This document shows positions 9,806 through 19,634 of a DNA stretch of 62,787 nt, piece by piece. Within the stretch, counting starts at the first letter, position 1. Each line of letters begins with the position of its first letter. The stretch lies in NCBI GenBank assembly GCA_030684645.1, contig JAUXUF010000083.1, positions 1 to 62,787 of the forward strand, read 5' to 3'. The position numbers and the translations under genes were made by a program. The notes under the pieces are model-generated. The model saw only the letters and a list, made by a program, of their open reading frames with translations, did not search any database and was not told where the DNA came from. The stretch is from Bacteroidota bacterium (GTDB lineage: Bacteria > Bacteroidota > Bacteroidia > Bacteroidales > Prolixibacteraceae).

Positions 9806-10759
9806 CTATTCATATTCCATCGTAATTTTTGATCCATACGATTTGTCTTCCAGTTTTTTTGCTTCTGTAATGACACTTTTTGTTCCGCCGTTTTTAATGA
9901 AATACAAACAAGCCTTGATTTTTGGAGCCATGGTCCCTTCTGCAAAAGTTCCGGCCTCCAAGTGTTTAACGGTATCGGCATAATTCAGGAATTCTAGTTT
10001 TTCCTGAGTAGGCAACCGAAAGTCTTTATATATAAAGGATACGTCAGTCAGGATATAAAATTCATCGGCTTTAATTTGTGAAGCCAGCAAAGCCGAAGCC
10101 AGATCCTTGTCAATGACCGCATCAAGAGTGCGCAGGTCGTTGTTTTCGTCGTAATACACCGGAATTCCACCCCCGCCTGCTGTAATTACAATGTTTCCGG
10201 CCCGAACCAGGGTTTCAATGATTTCACGATTGATAATATCAACAGGTTGCGGCGATGAAACCATTCTCTGCCAACCTCCGTTCGCCTTGGTGGAGGGTTT
10301 AAAAATCCATCCTTTTTCTTCCTGAAGTTTTCGGGCTTCCTCTTCCGGATATATTTTCCCGATTCCTTTGGTCGGATTTGAAAATGCAGGATCGCTTGGA
10401 TCAACAATGGTCATGGAAACCAGGGTGATCACATTTTTCCGGATACCCTTTTTTTGCAGAACATTCCGGATCATGCGTTCAATCATGTATCCAATGCCTC
10501 CCTGTGAATCGGCTACACAAACATCCAGGGGCATTGGCGCGATGTTGTACATTTTCTGGCCGGCATCGTTTCTCATCAGTATGTTTCCTACCTGTGGTCC
10601 GTTGCCATGTGTGATAACCAGTTCGAATCCTTCCTTCAGCAGAAAGATTAGATTTTCAAGTGTTTCAGTGGTGTTTGTTTCCTGCTGTTCAATGGTTCCT
10701 GCTTCATTTTCGCGTAATAAAGCATTTCCACCAAGGGCAACAACGGCAATTTTTTTCAT
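9806..10759 (-). CDS. arcC: Carbamate kinase
   Basis: Transfers phosphate from carbamoyl phosphate to ADP, the ATP-yielding last step of the arginine deiminase pathway. The 317-residue protein has the amino-acid-kinase glycine motifs 'ALGGNALL' (8-15) and 'ITHGNGPQVGN' (49-59), 'VADSQGGIGYMI', 'TAGGGGIPVY' and 'VIDKDLASALLA', all typical of ArcC. It is transcribed toward arcB, separated by 311 bases of palindromic repeat, so co-transcription is plausible but not assured. It is divergent from ftsK, with a TAAGTTTG -7 box at 10783. Confidence 0.95.
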   Translation of the reverse strand: MKKIAVVALGGNALLRENEAGTIEQQETNTTETLENLIFLLKEGFELVITHGNGPQVGNILMRNDAGQKMYNIAPMPLDVCVADSQGGIGYMIERMIRNVLQKKGIRKNVITLVSMTIVDPSDPAFSNPTKGIGKIYPEEEARKLQEEKGWIFKPSTKANGGWQRMVSSPQPVDIINREIIETLVRAGNIVITAGGGGIPVYYDENNDLRTLDAVIDKDLASALLASQIKADEFYILTDVSFIYKDFRLPTQEKLEFLNYADTVKHLEAGTFAEGTMAPKIKACLYFIKNGGTKSVITEAKKLEDKSYGSKITMEYE

Positions 10760-10782
10760 ATATTTTTCATATCTATTCCAGA

Positions 10783-10790
10783 CAAACTTA
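10783..10790 (-). promoter_or_regulatory. -7 promoter box for arcC
   Basis: Reverse strand reads TAAGTTTG, matching TAnnTTTG, 24 bases before the arcC start. No -33 TTG is seen at standard spacing. Confidence 0.45.
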
Positions 10791-10946
10791 AAAAAAGGAT
10801 CTAAACCTAAACCTGATTAAAGATCGTTCTGAAGTCTGGAAAGGATGCTTTTAAACAGATGGAAAATCATTCCTTATACTATATAAGATTTCTGAAAAAA
10901 GTGATGTTTGGCTTCAAAGATAAAATATATGATAGCCAAAAATCGT

Positions 10947-10954
10947 TAACTTTG
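10947..10954 (+). promoter_or_regulatory. -7 promoter box for ftsK
   Basis: TAACTTTG, a TAnnTTTG match 20 bases before the ftsK ATG. The arcC and ftsK promoters lie back to back in the 215-base intergenic region. Confidence 0.5.
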
Positions 10955-10974
10955 CGCACGAATTAACAAACTGA

Positions 10975-13425
10975 ATGGCAAAGACAATCAAGAAACCGGA
11001 AAAGGCACCCAAGCCTTCTAAATCATGGGGAATTGTACGTTTTTTTAAAAGTAACCAATTCAAATATATCCTTGGGCTCTTTTTAATGATCCTAAGCGGA
11101 TACATGGCTGTCGCCTTTGTTTCCTATATTTTTACGGGAGCAGCCGATCAAAGTAAACTGGATTTGTCCTTCATGGAATACCTTGATCCTTCGGTTCATG
11201 TTCAGAATATCGCAGGTAAAGGAGGAACTCTTCTTAGCGAACAGTTCATAAACCTTGGTTTTGGATTTTCATCTTTCTTTTTTATAATCGTTTTTTTTGT
11301 GGCTGCACTGAATTTATTCGGAAGGAAAGAAATCAGGTTCTTTAAAACTTTTCTGTTTTCAATGGTTTGGATGCTTTGGTCTTCAATTGCATTAGGATTA
11401 CTGTTGACTGACACTGCCGGCAATCAGTTCTTGTATGTTGGCGGAATGTATGGGTTTATTCTTTCGAGTTTGCTTTCTTCCTTTCTTGGAGCCATTGGCG
11501 CTACTTTGATCCTGATATTTATACTGTTTGTATTACTTATAGTGACTTTCAGCCAATTTCTTCCATGGCTGACCCGGATATTAGCCAAAAAGGAAAAGGA
11601 GCCGGTCCTTGCGGCAAAATTGGCAGAGGATTTATTGCCTGAATGGACTGAAGAGGCTGCTTTTCAGCCAATTGAAGGCCCATCGATTTCGAAAGTTATT
11701 ACTGAAGACGATCAGATTAAAGCCATTTTCGACCCGGACTCAAATGACGATGATTTTGAAATAGAAAATACCCTGTCACAGAAGGACGTTGAAATGAGCA
11801 TTGAGGATCAGATTTTCAGCAACGAACCAGAATCCGGGAACCCTAAGATTCAGGAACCTGAATTGCATGTGAATAAATGGATTCCGGAAGTAGGGGTTGA
11901 TCAGAATAATCCGGTATTGGTAGATTATGACCCGACACTCGACTTATCTAGCTACAAATATCCAACTCTCGATTTGCTCGACGATCATGCATCAGGTAAT
12001 GCAGAGGTGAGCAACGAGGAATTGATCTCTAATAAAAACAAGATTGTTGAAACCCTTCGTCATTATAAAATTGAGATCACCAAAATCAGGGCAACCATTG
12101 GGCCGACCATCACTTTATACGAGATTGTGCCGGCTCCCGGAATCCGAATTGCCAAGATCAAAAATCTGGAGGATGATATTGCGCTGAGTTTATCAGCCCT
12201 GGGCATCCGGATCATTGCACCAATCCCGGGACGGGGAACCATCGGTATTGAGGTTCCGAATCAGAAACCTGAAATTGTTTCGATGCGCTCAATTATTGGT
12301 TCCAAAAAATTTCAGGAATCAACAGCCGAACTCCCGATTGCCTTTGGAAAAACGATTTCGAATGAGACTTTCATGGTCGATTTGGCCAAAATGCCCCATA
12401 TTTTGGTGGCCGGTGCTACTGGTCAGGGAAAATCGGTTGGATTGAATGCGATTATTACGTCTTTGCTGTATAAAAAGCACCCTTCGCAACTGAAGTTTGT
12501 ACTGATCGATCCCAAAAAGGTGGAACTCAACTTGTATTCTTCGCTCGAAAAACATTTCCTGGCGAAGATGCCCGATGAAGAAGATGCCATTATTACCGAT
12601 ATTCAGAAGGTGAAAAATACGTTGAATTCGGTCAATATTGAGATGGATACACGGTACGATCTGCTGAAGAAAGCGCACGTACGAAATATCATTGAATACA
12701 ATACCAAATTTATCGGTCGGCGGTTGAATCCTGAAAAGGGACACCGGTATTTGCCATACATTGTGGTTGTTATCGATGAATTTGCCGATTTGATTATGAC
12801 AGCCGGTAAGGAAATTGAATTGCCGATTGCCCGAATTGCCCAGTTGGCCCGTGCTGTTGGTATTCATATGATTATTGCCACTCAACGGCCATCTATCAAT
12901 ATTATTACCGGTGTTATTAAAGCCAACTTTCCTACGCGAATTGCCTTTAAGGTGGCTTCCATGATCGATTCCCGGACTATTCTGGATACTCCCGGTGCGA
13001 ATCAGTTGATCGGTAAAGGTGACATGCTCGTTTCAAACGGAAGTACCATGACCCGTGTCCAGTGTGCTTTTGTCGATACTCCTGAAGTTGAACGAATTTG
13101 TGAATTCATAGCAGAACAAAGAAGCTATCCGACCGCATTTCTATTGCCCGATTATGAAGGTGAAATGGAGAGTGGGGCAGCCGCAGTTGATTTGAGAAAC
13201 CGCGATGAAATGTTTGATGATGCTGCAAGGTTGATTGTTAGTAATCAGGTGGGTTCAACGTCAATGATTCAGCGAAAATTCTCAATCGGGTACAACAGGG
13301 CAGGTCGAATAATGGACCAATTGGAGGCTGCCGGAATAGTCGGGCCAAGCGAAGGTAGCAAAGCCCGGCAGGTATTGCTACAGGATGAATATTCTTTGGA
13401 ACAATTATTGAATGGATTAAAGTAA
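10975..13425 (+). CDS. ftsK: DNA translocase FtsK/SpoIIIE
   Basis: Septum-located, ATP-driven DNA pump that clears chromosome termini during division and activates XerCD recombination. The 816-residue protein has four N-terminal membrane helices (about 25-50, 80-105, 110-135, 155-195), an acidic linker (about 215-330), and the motor domain with Walker A 'GATGQGKS' at 480-487 and Walker B 'VVVIDEFADL' near 600, then 'ATQRPS'. The C-terminal winged helix (about 745-816, 'STSMIQRKFSIGYNRAGRIM') is the gamma domain that reads KOPS-like polarity sequences. lolA follows 24 bases later, a linkage frequent in Bacteroidota. The N-terminal region is shorter than in E. coli FtsK, as is usual outside enterobacteria. 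Confidence 0.97.
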   Translation: MAKTIKKPEKAPKPSKSWGIVRFFKSNQFKYILGLFLMILSGYMAVAFVSYIFTGAADQSKLDLSFMEYLDPSVHVQNIAGKGGTLLSEQFINLGFGFSSFFFIIVFFVAALNLFGRKEIRFFKTFLFSMVWMLWSSIALGLLLTDTAGNQFLYVGGMYGFILSSLLSSFLGAIGATLILIFILFVLLIVTFSQFLPWLTRILAKKEKEPVLAAKLAEDLLPEWTEEAAFQPIEGPSISKVITEDDQIKAIFDPDSNDDDFEIENTLSQKDVEMSIEDQIFSNEPESGNPKIQEPELHVNKWIPEVGVDQNNPVLVDYDPTLDLSSYKYPTLDLLDDHASGNAEVSNEELISNKNKIVETLRHYKIEITKIRATIGPTITLYEIVPAPGIRIAKIKNLEDDIALSLSALGIRIIAPIPGRGTIGIEVPNQKPEIVSMRSIIGSKKFQESTAELPIAFGKTISNETFMVDLAKMPHILVAGATGQGKSVGLNAIITSLLYKKHPSQLKFVLIDPKKVELNLYSSLEKHFLAKMPDEEDAIITDIQKVKNTLNSVNIEMDTRYDLLKKAHVRNIIEYNTKFIGRRLNPEKGHRYLPYIVVVIDEFADLIMTAGKEIELPIARIAQLARAVGIHMIIATQRPSINIITGVIKANFPTRIAFKVASMIDSRTILDTPGANQLIGKGDMLVSNGSTMTRVQCAFVDTPEVERICEFIAEQRSYPTAFLLPDYEGEMESGAAAVDLRNRDEMFDDAARLIVSNQVGSTSMIQRKFSIGYNRAGRIMDQLEAAGIVGPSEGSKARQVLLQDEYSLEQLLNGLK

Positions 13426-13449
13426 TACATACAATAGAAAACTATAAAA

Positions 13450-14100
13450 ATGAAACAATTAATTTTAATTTCACTTCTTTCGGTTATTGGATTGACGGGG
13501 TATGCTCAGCAGGATGCAAAAGCGAAAGAGATTTTGGAGAAAGTAACTAAAACAACCCAGTCACATGCCTCCATTGAGGCGAAATTTTCGTTCGAAATGA
13601 ATAATGCAGCCGAAAAAATTCAGGAGAAAAACGTCGGAACAATTGTGCTGAAGAATAAAAAATACAAGTTGAATATCCCGAAGATGGGCTTGCAGGTTAC
13701 CTGTGATGGCAAAACAATCTGGACATACATGGTGAATTCGAACGAAGTCAGTATTTCTAATTTGGACGAGGAAACAGATGATTTAATGGATCCGTCAAAA
13801 ATTTTCACCATCTATGAACGTGGGTTTAATTACAAATTTGCCGGTGAATCACTGGACGGAGGTGTTCCGGTTTACAACATTGACCTGTCACCGCAAAAGC
13901 CAATCGGTGACATTAAAACAGCCCGGATCATGATTGATAAGCAGAAGATGATGATCCATAGCGCCAATATGATTGGCAAGGATGGTAACAGCTACATCGT
14001 GTCAGTCACTCAGTTTATAACTGATGGTGTTTATAAGGATTCAGATTTTGTATTTGATCCGAAAAAATATAAAGATATTGAAGTTGTGGATATGAGATAA
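13450..14100 (+). CDS. lolA: LolA-like outer-membrane lipoprotein carrier
   Basis: Periplasmic chaperone that shuttles lipoproteins from the inner to the outer membrane. The 216-residue protein has a signal peptide ('LISLLSVIGLTGYAQ', cleavage near residue 19), then the LolA half-barrel pattern 'EAKFSFEM', 'GTIVLKNKKYKLNIP', 'TCDGKTIWTYM' and 'ARIMIDKQKMMIHSA'. It follows ftsK by 24 bases and is closed by a strong bidirectional terminator, so ftsK-lolA is an operon. Sequence is diverged from proteobacterial LolA, as usual in this phylum. Confidence 0.88.
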   Translation: MKQLILISLLSVIGLTGYAQQDAKAKEILEKVTKTTQSHASIEAKFSFEMNNAAEKIQEKNVGTIVLKNKKYKLNIPKMGLQVTCDGKTIWTYMVNSNEVSISNLDEETDDLMDPSKIFTIYERGFNYKFAGESLDGGVPVYNIDLSPQKPIGDIKTARIMIDKQKMMIHSANMIGKDGNSYIVSVTQFITDGVYKDSDFVFDPKKYKDIEVVDMR

Positions 14101-14101
14101 C

Positions 14102-14132
14102 AAAAAAGGGTGCCCATCGGACACCCTTTTTT
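14102..14132. terminator. Bidirectional rho-independent terminator
   Basis: Perfect 11-bp stem A6-GGGTG (14102-14112) with CACCC-T6 (14122-14132) between convergent lolA and pyk; works on both strands. Confidence 0.92.
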
Positions 14133-14143
14133 GTTTGGCAGGT

Positions 14144-15562
14144 CTAGTTTTTCATTTTTGCGTGAGCCATTTGATCTACCGAAGCAATTTCAATAAACGA
14201 AGTTCCACCGCCAACGCCAAAGTTTCCGCCAACATAAACCACTGTGTCTTTTTCGGTGATCAGATTTCTTTCAACCAAATCCAACAGCGACGTTTCTATC
14301 AGTTTATGCTTATTTTTCTTGGATTTGATTTCGCTTGGGAAAACACCGTAAGAAAGAGCCAGTTCACGTTTTACTCTACCGTTATGACACTTGGCATATA
14401 CCGGAAGTGTTCCTCTGAAAGCTGCGATATACCTGGCAATTTTTCCGGTGAGGGTGTCGGTAACAATAGCTGTGACCTTTAATTCTTTTGAGGCCAGTAC
14501 TGCTGCTTCAGCAAGGAATGCAGAAGTTTCATTATCAAGACGGGGAATTGGTAAATCATTACGTCTATCTTTGCTTGCTTCCACTTCAATCGCAATTTTT
14601 GACATTACTTTTACTGATTCAATTGGATAACTTCCATAGGCAGTTTCACCTGAAAGCATTACCGCGTCAGTCCTATCGTAGATTGCAGTAGCGACATCAC
14701 TCACTTCGGCTCGTGTCGGTCTTGGATTTTCGATCATCGAATGCAGCATCTGGGTCGCGATTATTACAGGTTTCTTTTGCTGAACCGCCTTTTTAATCAG
14801 CCGTCGCTGAATACTCGGAATTTTTTCAGCAGGAACTTCAATTCCAAGGTCTCCACGTGCAACCATAATGCCATAAGCATGTTGGAGAATTTCATCGATA
14901 TTGTTGACCCCGTCTAAGTTTTCTATTTTAGCAATAATCTTGATTTGGCTGTTAAATTTATCAAGAATCTTCTGTACTGCAATTACATCTTCTTTATTCC
15001 TGACAAATGAATGAGCGATAAAGTCGATTCCGTTTTGCGTGGCAAACTCAATGAATTCAGTATCTTTCTCGCTGATTGAAGGCAAATTAGCACTGATGCC
15101 CGGAGTATTAATACTTTTTTTATTTTTAATGAACCCGCTGTTTCCGACTTTACAAATCAGGCAATCATCACCCTGTTCAATGACTTCAAGCGCCAAATCA
15201 CCATCATCGATCAGGATCATATTTCCGGCTGGAACTTCCCGTTGAATGTCAGTATAGCTCACATAGATTGTTTTCTGATCTGACTGACCATTTCCACCTT
15301 TTATTTTAATAAGATCACCTTCTTTTACTTCAATTGGTGCGCTAATGTTTTTGGTCCTGATTTCAGGTCCCTTTGTATCAACCAATATTCCAATGGAATC
15401 AGAAACTTCGCGTACATTTTTTATCATAGTGATTGCACTCTCGAGAGAAATATGAGCTGTATTCAATCTTACAACATTCATCCCTGCTTCATACAACTGA
15501 CGGATAAATTCAATATCGCAACGTTTATCCGAGATAGTTGCTACAATTTTAGTGTGTTTCAT
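14144..15562 (-). CDS. pyk: Pyruvate kinase
   Basis: Last step of glycolysis: phosphoenolpyruvate plus ADP to pyruvate plus ATP. The 472-residue protein shows 'KIVATISDKR', 'NVVRLNTAH', 'LVDTKGPEIRT', the active-site 'IIAKIENLDGVNNI', 'IMVARGDLGIE' and 'MLSGETAYGSYP', then the C-terminal allosteric domain. The N-terminal B domain insert is present at about 70-155. A TACTTTTG -7 box lies 29 bases before the ATG. aroQ lies 89 bases upstream on the same strand. Confidence 0.97.
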   Translation of the reverse strand: MKHTKIVATISDKRCDIEFIRQLYEAGMNVVRLNTAHISLESAITMIKNVREVSDSIGILVDTKGPEIRTKNISAPIEVKEGDLIKIKGGNGQSDQKTIYVSYTDIQREVPAGNMILIDDGDLALEVIEQGDDCLICKVGNSGFIKNKKSINTPGISANLPSISEKDTEFIEFATQNGIDFIAHSFVRNKEDVIAVQKILDKFNSQIKIIAKIENLDGVNNIDEILQHAYGIMVARGDLGIEVPAEKIPSIQRRLIKKAVQQKKPVIIATQMLHSMIENPRPTRAEVSDVATAIYDRTDAVMLSGETAYGSYPIESVKVMSKIAIEVEASKDRRNDLPIPRLDNETSAFLAEAAVLASKELKVTAIVTDTLTGKIARYIAAFRGTLPVYAKCHNGRVKRELALSYGVFPSEIKSKKNKHKLIETSLLDLVERNLITEKDTVVYVGGNFGVGGGTSFIEIASVDQMAHAKMKN

Positions 15563-15590
15563 GGCTTGTATTTTTATCTGTTGACAACAG

Positions 15591-15598
15591 CAAAAGTA
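15591..15598 (-). promoter_or_regulatory. -7 promoter box for pyk
   Basis: Reverse strand TACTTTTG, a TAnnTTTG match in the aroQ-pyk gap; gives a leader of roughly 20 bases. Confidence 0.45.
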
Positions 15599-15651
15599 TG
15601 CAAATATTTAATTTTCTGTTTTTCGTACTTTTCTGAAAGCCATAATGGTCA

Positions 15652-16080
15652 TTAAGATTTAACAAACTCAATAATCGCCTCGATACCAAGTCTGTAAGAA
15701 TCAAGTCCAAATCCCATGATACTGCCAATACAAACAGGACCAATGAGCGATTCGTGTCTGAAATTTTCCCTGGTTAAGATATTTGAAATATGAACTTCGA
15801 TCACAGGTGTTTTTACTCCTGAAATGGCATCCCTGATTGCTACCGAAGTATGCGTATATGCTCCGGCATTGATAATTATTCCGTCAAGACTAAAGCCCCT
15901 TTCATGGATTTTGTTGATCAATTCACCTTCAATATTGGATTGATAATACTCCATTTCAATATCAGGATATCGGTTCCTGAGCGTTTGAAAATAGTCTTCA
16001 AAAGAGGTATTTCCATAGATGCTTTTTTCGCGGATTCCCAATAAATTTAAATTTGGGCCATTTATTAACAAAATTTTCAT
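15652..16080 (-). CDS. aroQ: 3-dehydroquinate dehydratase, type II
   Basis: Third step of the shikimate pathway: 3-dehydroquinate to 3-dehydroshikimate. The 142-residue size is typical of the dodecameric type II enzyme. Visible active-site features are 'INGPNLNLLGIRE' with the flexible lid, Tyr22 in 'SIYG', 'INAGAYTHTSVAI' (71-83), His97 in 'IEVHISN' and Arg108 in 'NFRHES'. It is divergent from the XerD-type recombinase gene, a neighbour pair common in this phylum. Confidence 0.96.
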   Translation of the reverse strand: MKILLINGPNLNLLGIREKSIYGNTSFEDYFQTLRNRYPDIEMEYYQSNIEGELINKIHERGFSLDGIIINAGAYTHTSVAIRDAISGVKTPVIEVHISNILTRENFRHESLIGPVCIGSIMGFGLDSYRLGIEAIIEFVKS

Positions 16081-16258
16081 GATTTGTTAGATTATTATAA
16101 AAAAATAGTAACTTAACCGAATGTAAACACGTACTTAAAAATTATGTAATCTTGGTGGATGGTCATAGTTTAATTATTTATATTAAGTACACTTTTAGTT
16201 TACAAATCAAAACTATCAATAAATTGTTACAGAATTCAAACTTTTAAAGAATTTAATT

Positions 16259-17158
16259 ATGAAATGGGAAGATAGCAAAAAAGGATTTGAGTCTTTCTTA
16301 CGTTTAGAGAAAGGTTTATCGGCAAACTCTATCGCTGCTTATATCAATGATATAAACAAGCTGATGTTATTTGCAGACGAAGAACTTAAGAAATTAGCAC
16401 CTGAAAAAGTGAAGCTGGCTCACTTGAAAAAATTCGTTGAATGGATCAATGAAAAAGGTGTTTCTCCTCGAACGCAAGCCCGAACGATCTCAGGTATCAA
16501 ATCATTCTTTAAGTATCTGTTGATTGAAGGAAAAATTTCCAGTGATCCGACGTCTTTACTGGAATCTCCAAAAATTGGCCGAAAACTGCCTGACGTACTT
16601 ACCATCGAAGAAATTGATCTGATGATCGATACCGTTGATTTGAACAAAGCTGAAGGGCAACGCAATAAGGCAATGCTAGAAACTTTATACAGTTGCGGAC
16701 TTCGCGTTTCTGAATTGGTAAACCTAAAGATTTCTAATTTATACTTTGATCAGGGATATATTAAAGTACAAGGAAAGGCTGATAAAGAAAGATTAGTTCC
16801 GGTAAGTGAAAAAGCGGTTGAGGAAATCAATAAATATTCGGATAATTACCGGAAAACTCTTCGGATTTCAAAAGAAAGTGAAGATGTTTTATTCCTGAAC
16901 CGAAGAGGAAAGAAACTGAGTAGGGTGATGATCTTTACCATTATTAAAAACCTGGCAATTAAGGCCGGATTTGAGAAAAAGATCAGTCCACATACTTTCC
17001 GTCACTCTTTTGCAACCCATTTGATTAATGGCGGTGCCGATTTACGTGCAGTTCAGGAAATGCTGGGCCATGAATCAATCTTGACTACTGAAATTTATAC
17101 ACACCTTGACAGGGATTATTTGAAAACAACTTTAAATCAATTCCATCCCAGATCATAA
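16259..17158 (+). CDS. xerD: Tyrosine recombinase XerD-type
   Basis: Site-specific recombinase resolving chromosome dimers at dif together with a partner Xer protein and FtsK. The 299-residue protein has an N-terminal SAM-like core-binding domain (1-105) and a catalytic domain with Arg149 ('CGLRVSEL'), Lys173 ('VQGKADKERLVPV'), His245 and Arg248 ('HTFRHSFATHL'), His271 ('LGHES') and nucleophile Tyr280 ('TTEIYTHL'): a complete set. Its FtsK partner is 3 kb upstream. The gene is single, ends at a strong terminator, and no phage genes are near, which argues for the housekeeping enzyme rather than a mobile-element integrase. Confidence 0.94.
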   Translation: MKWEDSKKGFESFLRLEKGLSANSIAAYINDINKLMLFADEELKKLAPEKVKLAHLKKFVEWINEKGVSPRTQARTISGIKSFFKYLLIEGKISSDPTSLLESPKIGRKLPDVLTIEEIDLMIDTVDLNKAEGQRNKAMLETLYSCGLRVSELVNLKISNLYFDQGYIKVQGKADKERLVPVSEKAVEEINKYSDNYRKTLRISKESEDVLFLNRRGKKLSRVMIFTIIKNLAIKAGFEKKISPHTFRHSFATHLINGGADLRAVQEMLGHESILTTEIYTHLDRDYLKTTLNQFHPRS

Positions 17159-17186
17159 TTTCAATAACTCATGCGTAATGAAAAGG

Positions 17187-17226
17187 ATGTTAAGAAGTTG
17201 ATAATTTCTTAACATTCTTTTTTTTT
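17187..17226 (+). terminator. Rho-independent terminator after xerD
   Basis: Perfect 10-bp stem (ATGTTAAGAA 17187-17196 with TTCTTAACAT 17206-17215) followed by a long T tract to 17226. Confidence 0.9.
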
Positions 17227-17349
17227 GCATTAAATATATTAAGCGTTGATTATCAGTTTTCTAATTGAGAATAACTCCATCCTTTTTTATATGAAGCTGA
17301 AATGATCTTTATTTAATATTTAAGCACCTGATGAGTTTTGAAAAAAAAC

Positions 17350-17357
17350 TATTTTTG
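17350..17357 (+). promoter_or_regulatory. -7 promoter box for pckA
   Basis: TATTTTTG (TAnnTTTG match), 51 bases before the pckA start. The surrounding sequence is very A-rich and no -33 box is at standard spacing, so this is tentative. Confidence 0.35.
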
Positions 17358-17408
17358 ATACCAAGAAAAACTTGTTTTGTTGAAACTATTAAATTATAAA
17401 CACTTAGT

Positions 17409-19007
17409 ATGAAAAACACAGATCTATTAAAGTATGGTATTGATACCAAGGTAGAGGTTATTCACAATCCATCTTATGAGGTTCTTTTCCAGGCTGAAGT
17501 TGATTCGAGCAACGAAGGTTTTGAAAAAGGAATCTTAACCAATACAGGCGCAGTAGCTGTTGATACCGGCAAATTCACTGGTCGCTCACCTAAAGATAAA
17601 TATTTTGTTAAGGATGCAGTAACTGATGAGCATTTATGGTGGGATGGAAATATCAACCGTCCAACAAGTCCTGAAGTTTTTAATCATTGTAAAGACTTGG
17701 TAACATCTCAACTTTCACAAGCGAAAAAAATATATGTTGTCGATACATTCTGTGGTACAAACGAAGATACCCGAATGAAGGTGCGTTTTATCATGGAAGT
17801 TGCATGGCAGGCTCATTTTGTTACAAACATGTTTATCCGCCCTTCGCATTATGAACTGGCTAACTATGGCGTACCAGATTTCGTTTGCTTAAACGGTTCA
17901 AAGGCTATCAACCCTGATTGGAAAGTACAAGGTTTGAATTCTGAAAACTTCACCTTGTTTAATTTGACTACCAAAATGCAGGTTATTGGCGGTACATGGT
18001 ATGGTGGTGAAATGAAGAAAGGAATTTTTGCCTTGATGAACTATTATTTACCGCTAAAAGGTATGGCTTCAATGCATTGCTCTGCCAATGTGGGCAAAGA
18101 TGGCGATGTAGCAATATTCTTTGGTTTGTCAGGAACTGGTAAAACTACTCTTTCTGCTGATCCAAAACGTTATTTAATCGGTGATGATGAGCACGGTTGG
18201 GATGACAATGGAGTATTCAACTTCGAGGGTGGTTGCTATGCAAAAGTTATCGACTTAAGTGCAAAGAACGAACCCGACATCTGGAGAGCTATTCGTCGCG
18301 ATTCATTGTTAGAAAACGTAACCGTAAATGAGGACGGAACTCCTGATTATTCGGCCGCAGCTTCAAAAACTGAAAATACCCGTGTTTCATACCCAATCTA
18401 TTTTATCAACAAAATTGTTTCTCCTTCGAGAGCTGGTCACGCAAAAAAGATAATTTACTTGTCGGCTGATGCATTTGGAGTGTTGCCCCCAGTATCGATT
18501 CTGGACGAAAATCAGGCCCAATATCACTTCCTTTCCGGATTTACATCAAAATTGGCCGGTACCGAACGTGGTATCACCGAACCGGTTCCTTCATTCTCAC
18601 CAGCATTTGGAGAAGCATTCCTAACTCTTCACCCAACAATGTATGCCAAAACTTTGGTAGGCAAAATGAAAGAACACAGCGCTAAAGCTTATTTGGTAAA
18701 TACCGGATGGAACGGTACAGGAAAACGTATGTCGTTGAAAGATACACGTGCAATTATCGATGCAATTATCGATGGTTCAATTGAAAAAGCTGAAACGAAA
18801 CATATTCCAATTATGAATTTAACAGCTCCGGTAGCGTTGAATAATGTTTCGCAAGGTATTCTTGATCCTCGCGATACATACGCAAATGCAAGTGAATGGA
18901 AAGAAAAAGCAACTAAATTGGCTGGAATGTACATCAAAAATTTCGTACAATACTGTGACAATGATGCCGCTAAAGCATTAATTCCATCTGGTCCTCAATT
19001 AGACTAA
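17409..19007 (+). CDS. pckA: Phosphoenolpyruvate carboxykinase (ATP)
   Basis: Interconverts oxaloacetate plus ATP with PEP, CO2 and ADP; gluconeogenic, or carboxylating in anaerobic Bacteroidota that make succinate or propionate. The 532-residue protein is E. coli PckA-like with '[10 protein letters not shown]' (58-67), the kinase-1a P-loop '[11 protein letters not shown]' (239-249), '[22 protein letters not shown]' region metal site and '[11 protein letters not shown]' near the adenine pocket. It stands alone between a terminator and a pseudogene. With the propionyl-CoA carboxylase type genes at 26-30 kb, a C3/C4 carboxylation role is possible but not shown. Confidence 0.97.
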   Translation: MKNTDLLKYGIDTKVEVIHNPSYEVLFQAEVDSSNEGFEKGILTNTGAVAVDTGKFTGRSPKDKYFVKDAVTDEHLWWDGNINRPTSPEVFNHCKDLVTSQLSQAKKIYVVDTFCGTNEDTRMKVRFIMEVAWQAHFVTNMFIRPSHYELANYGVPDFVCLNGSKAINPDWKVQGLNSENFTLFNLTTKMQVIGGTWYGGEMKKGIFALMNYYLPLKGMASMHCSANVGKDGDVAIFFGLSGTGKTTLSADPKRYLIGDDEHGWDDNGVFNFEGGCYAKVIDLSAKNEPDIWRAIRRDSLLENVTVNEDGTPDYSAAASKTENTRVSYPIYFINKIVSPSRAGHAKKIIYLSADAFGVLPPVSILDENQAQYHFLSGFTSKLAGTERGITEPVPSFSPAFGEAFLTLHPTMYAKTLVGKMKEHSAKAYLVNTGWNGTGKRMSLKDTRAIIDAIIDGSIEKAETKHIPIMNLTAPVALNNVSQGILDPRDTYANASEWKEKATKLAGMYIKNFVQYCDNDAAKALIPSGPQLD

Positions 19008-19071
19008 TCAATTTATTCCATGAATATTTGAAACCCTGTCGGTAACGACGGTTTTTTTTTATGCGGTTATT

Positions 19072-19357
19072 TCAGCCAGACAGGATTGAATGTCGGGATA
19101 GTTTCATCGTCTTGGCTTCCTTGCCCAAAACCAACCCGATCCTGAAAATTATTTTTCTGACTGAATCCGATATTTCTGCGGAAGAATTTTCCCATTGTTT
19201 CACTACTTCACCAACAAAATCACCCGAAAAGGAGGCGCTTTCTTCGGTGTGATGCAAATCAGGAGCATAAATTCCAATGGCAGAAGCTGAAATAAATATA
19301 TGTGGCCTTTTCCCATCAGGCAATTATATCCGTTTGCTCCTGAAAGGACAATTTTCA
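19072..19357 (-). pseudogene. Remnant of a TIGR01777-type NAD-dependent epimerase
   Basis: On the reverse strand an ATG at 19357 encodes 'MKIVLSGANGY', the Rossmann start expected of an epimerase, but the frame is then lost. A second frame from about 19323 reads 'HIFISASAIGIY', 'EESASFSGDFVGEV' and 'FRIGLVLGKEA', the middle of the TIGR01777/YfcH family (normally about 300 residues), then stops at 19072. So about 60-80 codons between the two blocks and the whole C-terminal half are missing, and the reading frame has shifted. It is a decayed gene, not expressed as an enzyme. The rest of the 19008-19634 gap shows nothing else I recognise. Confidence 0.75.
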
Positions 19358-19634
19358 TAAATTCGTTGTTATCATTCAAACATATTGAATAAAGAACTGC
19401 AATTAACTTGAAATTAAGTTTATCTTTTCAGGATATAAACACAATTCAACCCATTTTAATGTAATTTTGAGTCAATCTAACTCACAAAAAAAACCAAAAC
19501 AACGAAAAAATGGAATAGTTATTTATGATCAGGTCTTGAAATTCCGGTTATTTTATGTTTTGCAAATATTTTCCCAAATTTTCCGTTTAAGTTAGTTGTC
19601 AATCAACTGTTCATTTCAAATCGATCGAAACTGC

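Noticed and set aside
12319-12885. 188-codon frame antisense to ftsK
   Set aside because: Shadow of a strongly conserved ATPase domain.
16259-17158. Mobile-element integrase at xerD
   Set aside because: Complete Xer catalytic set, usual Xer length, aroQ neighbour and no phage or transfer genes nearby; it is better explained as the chromosomal recombinase.
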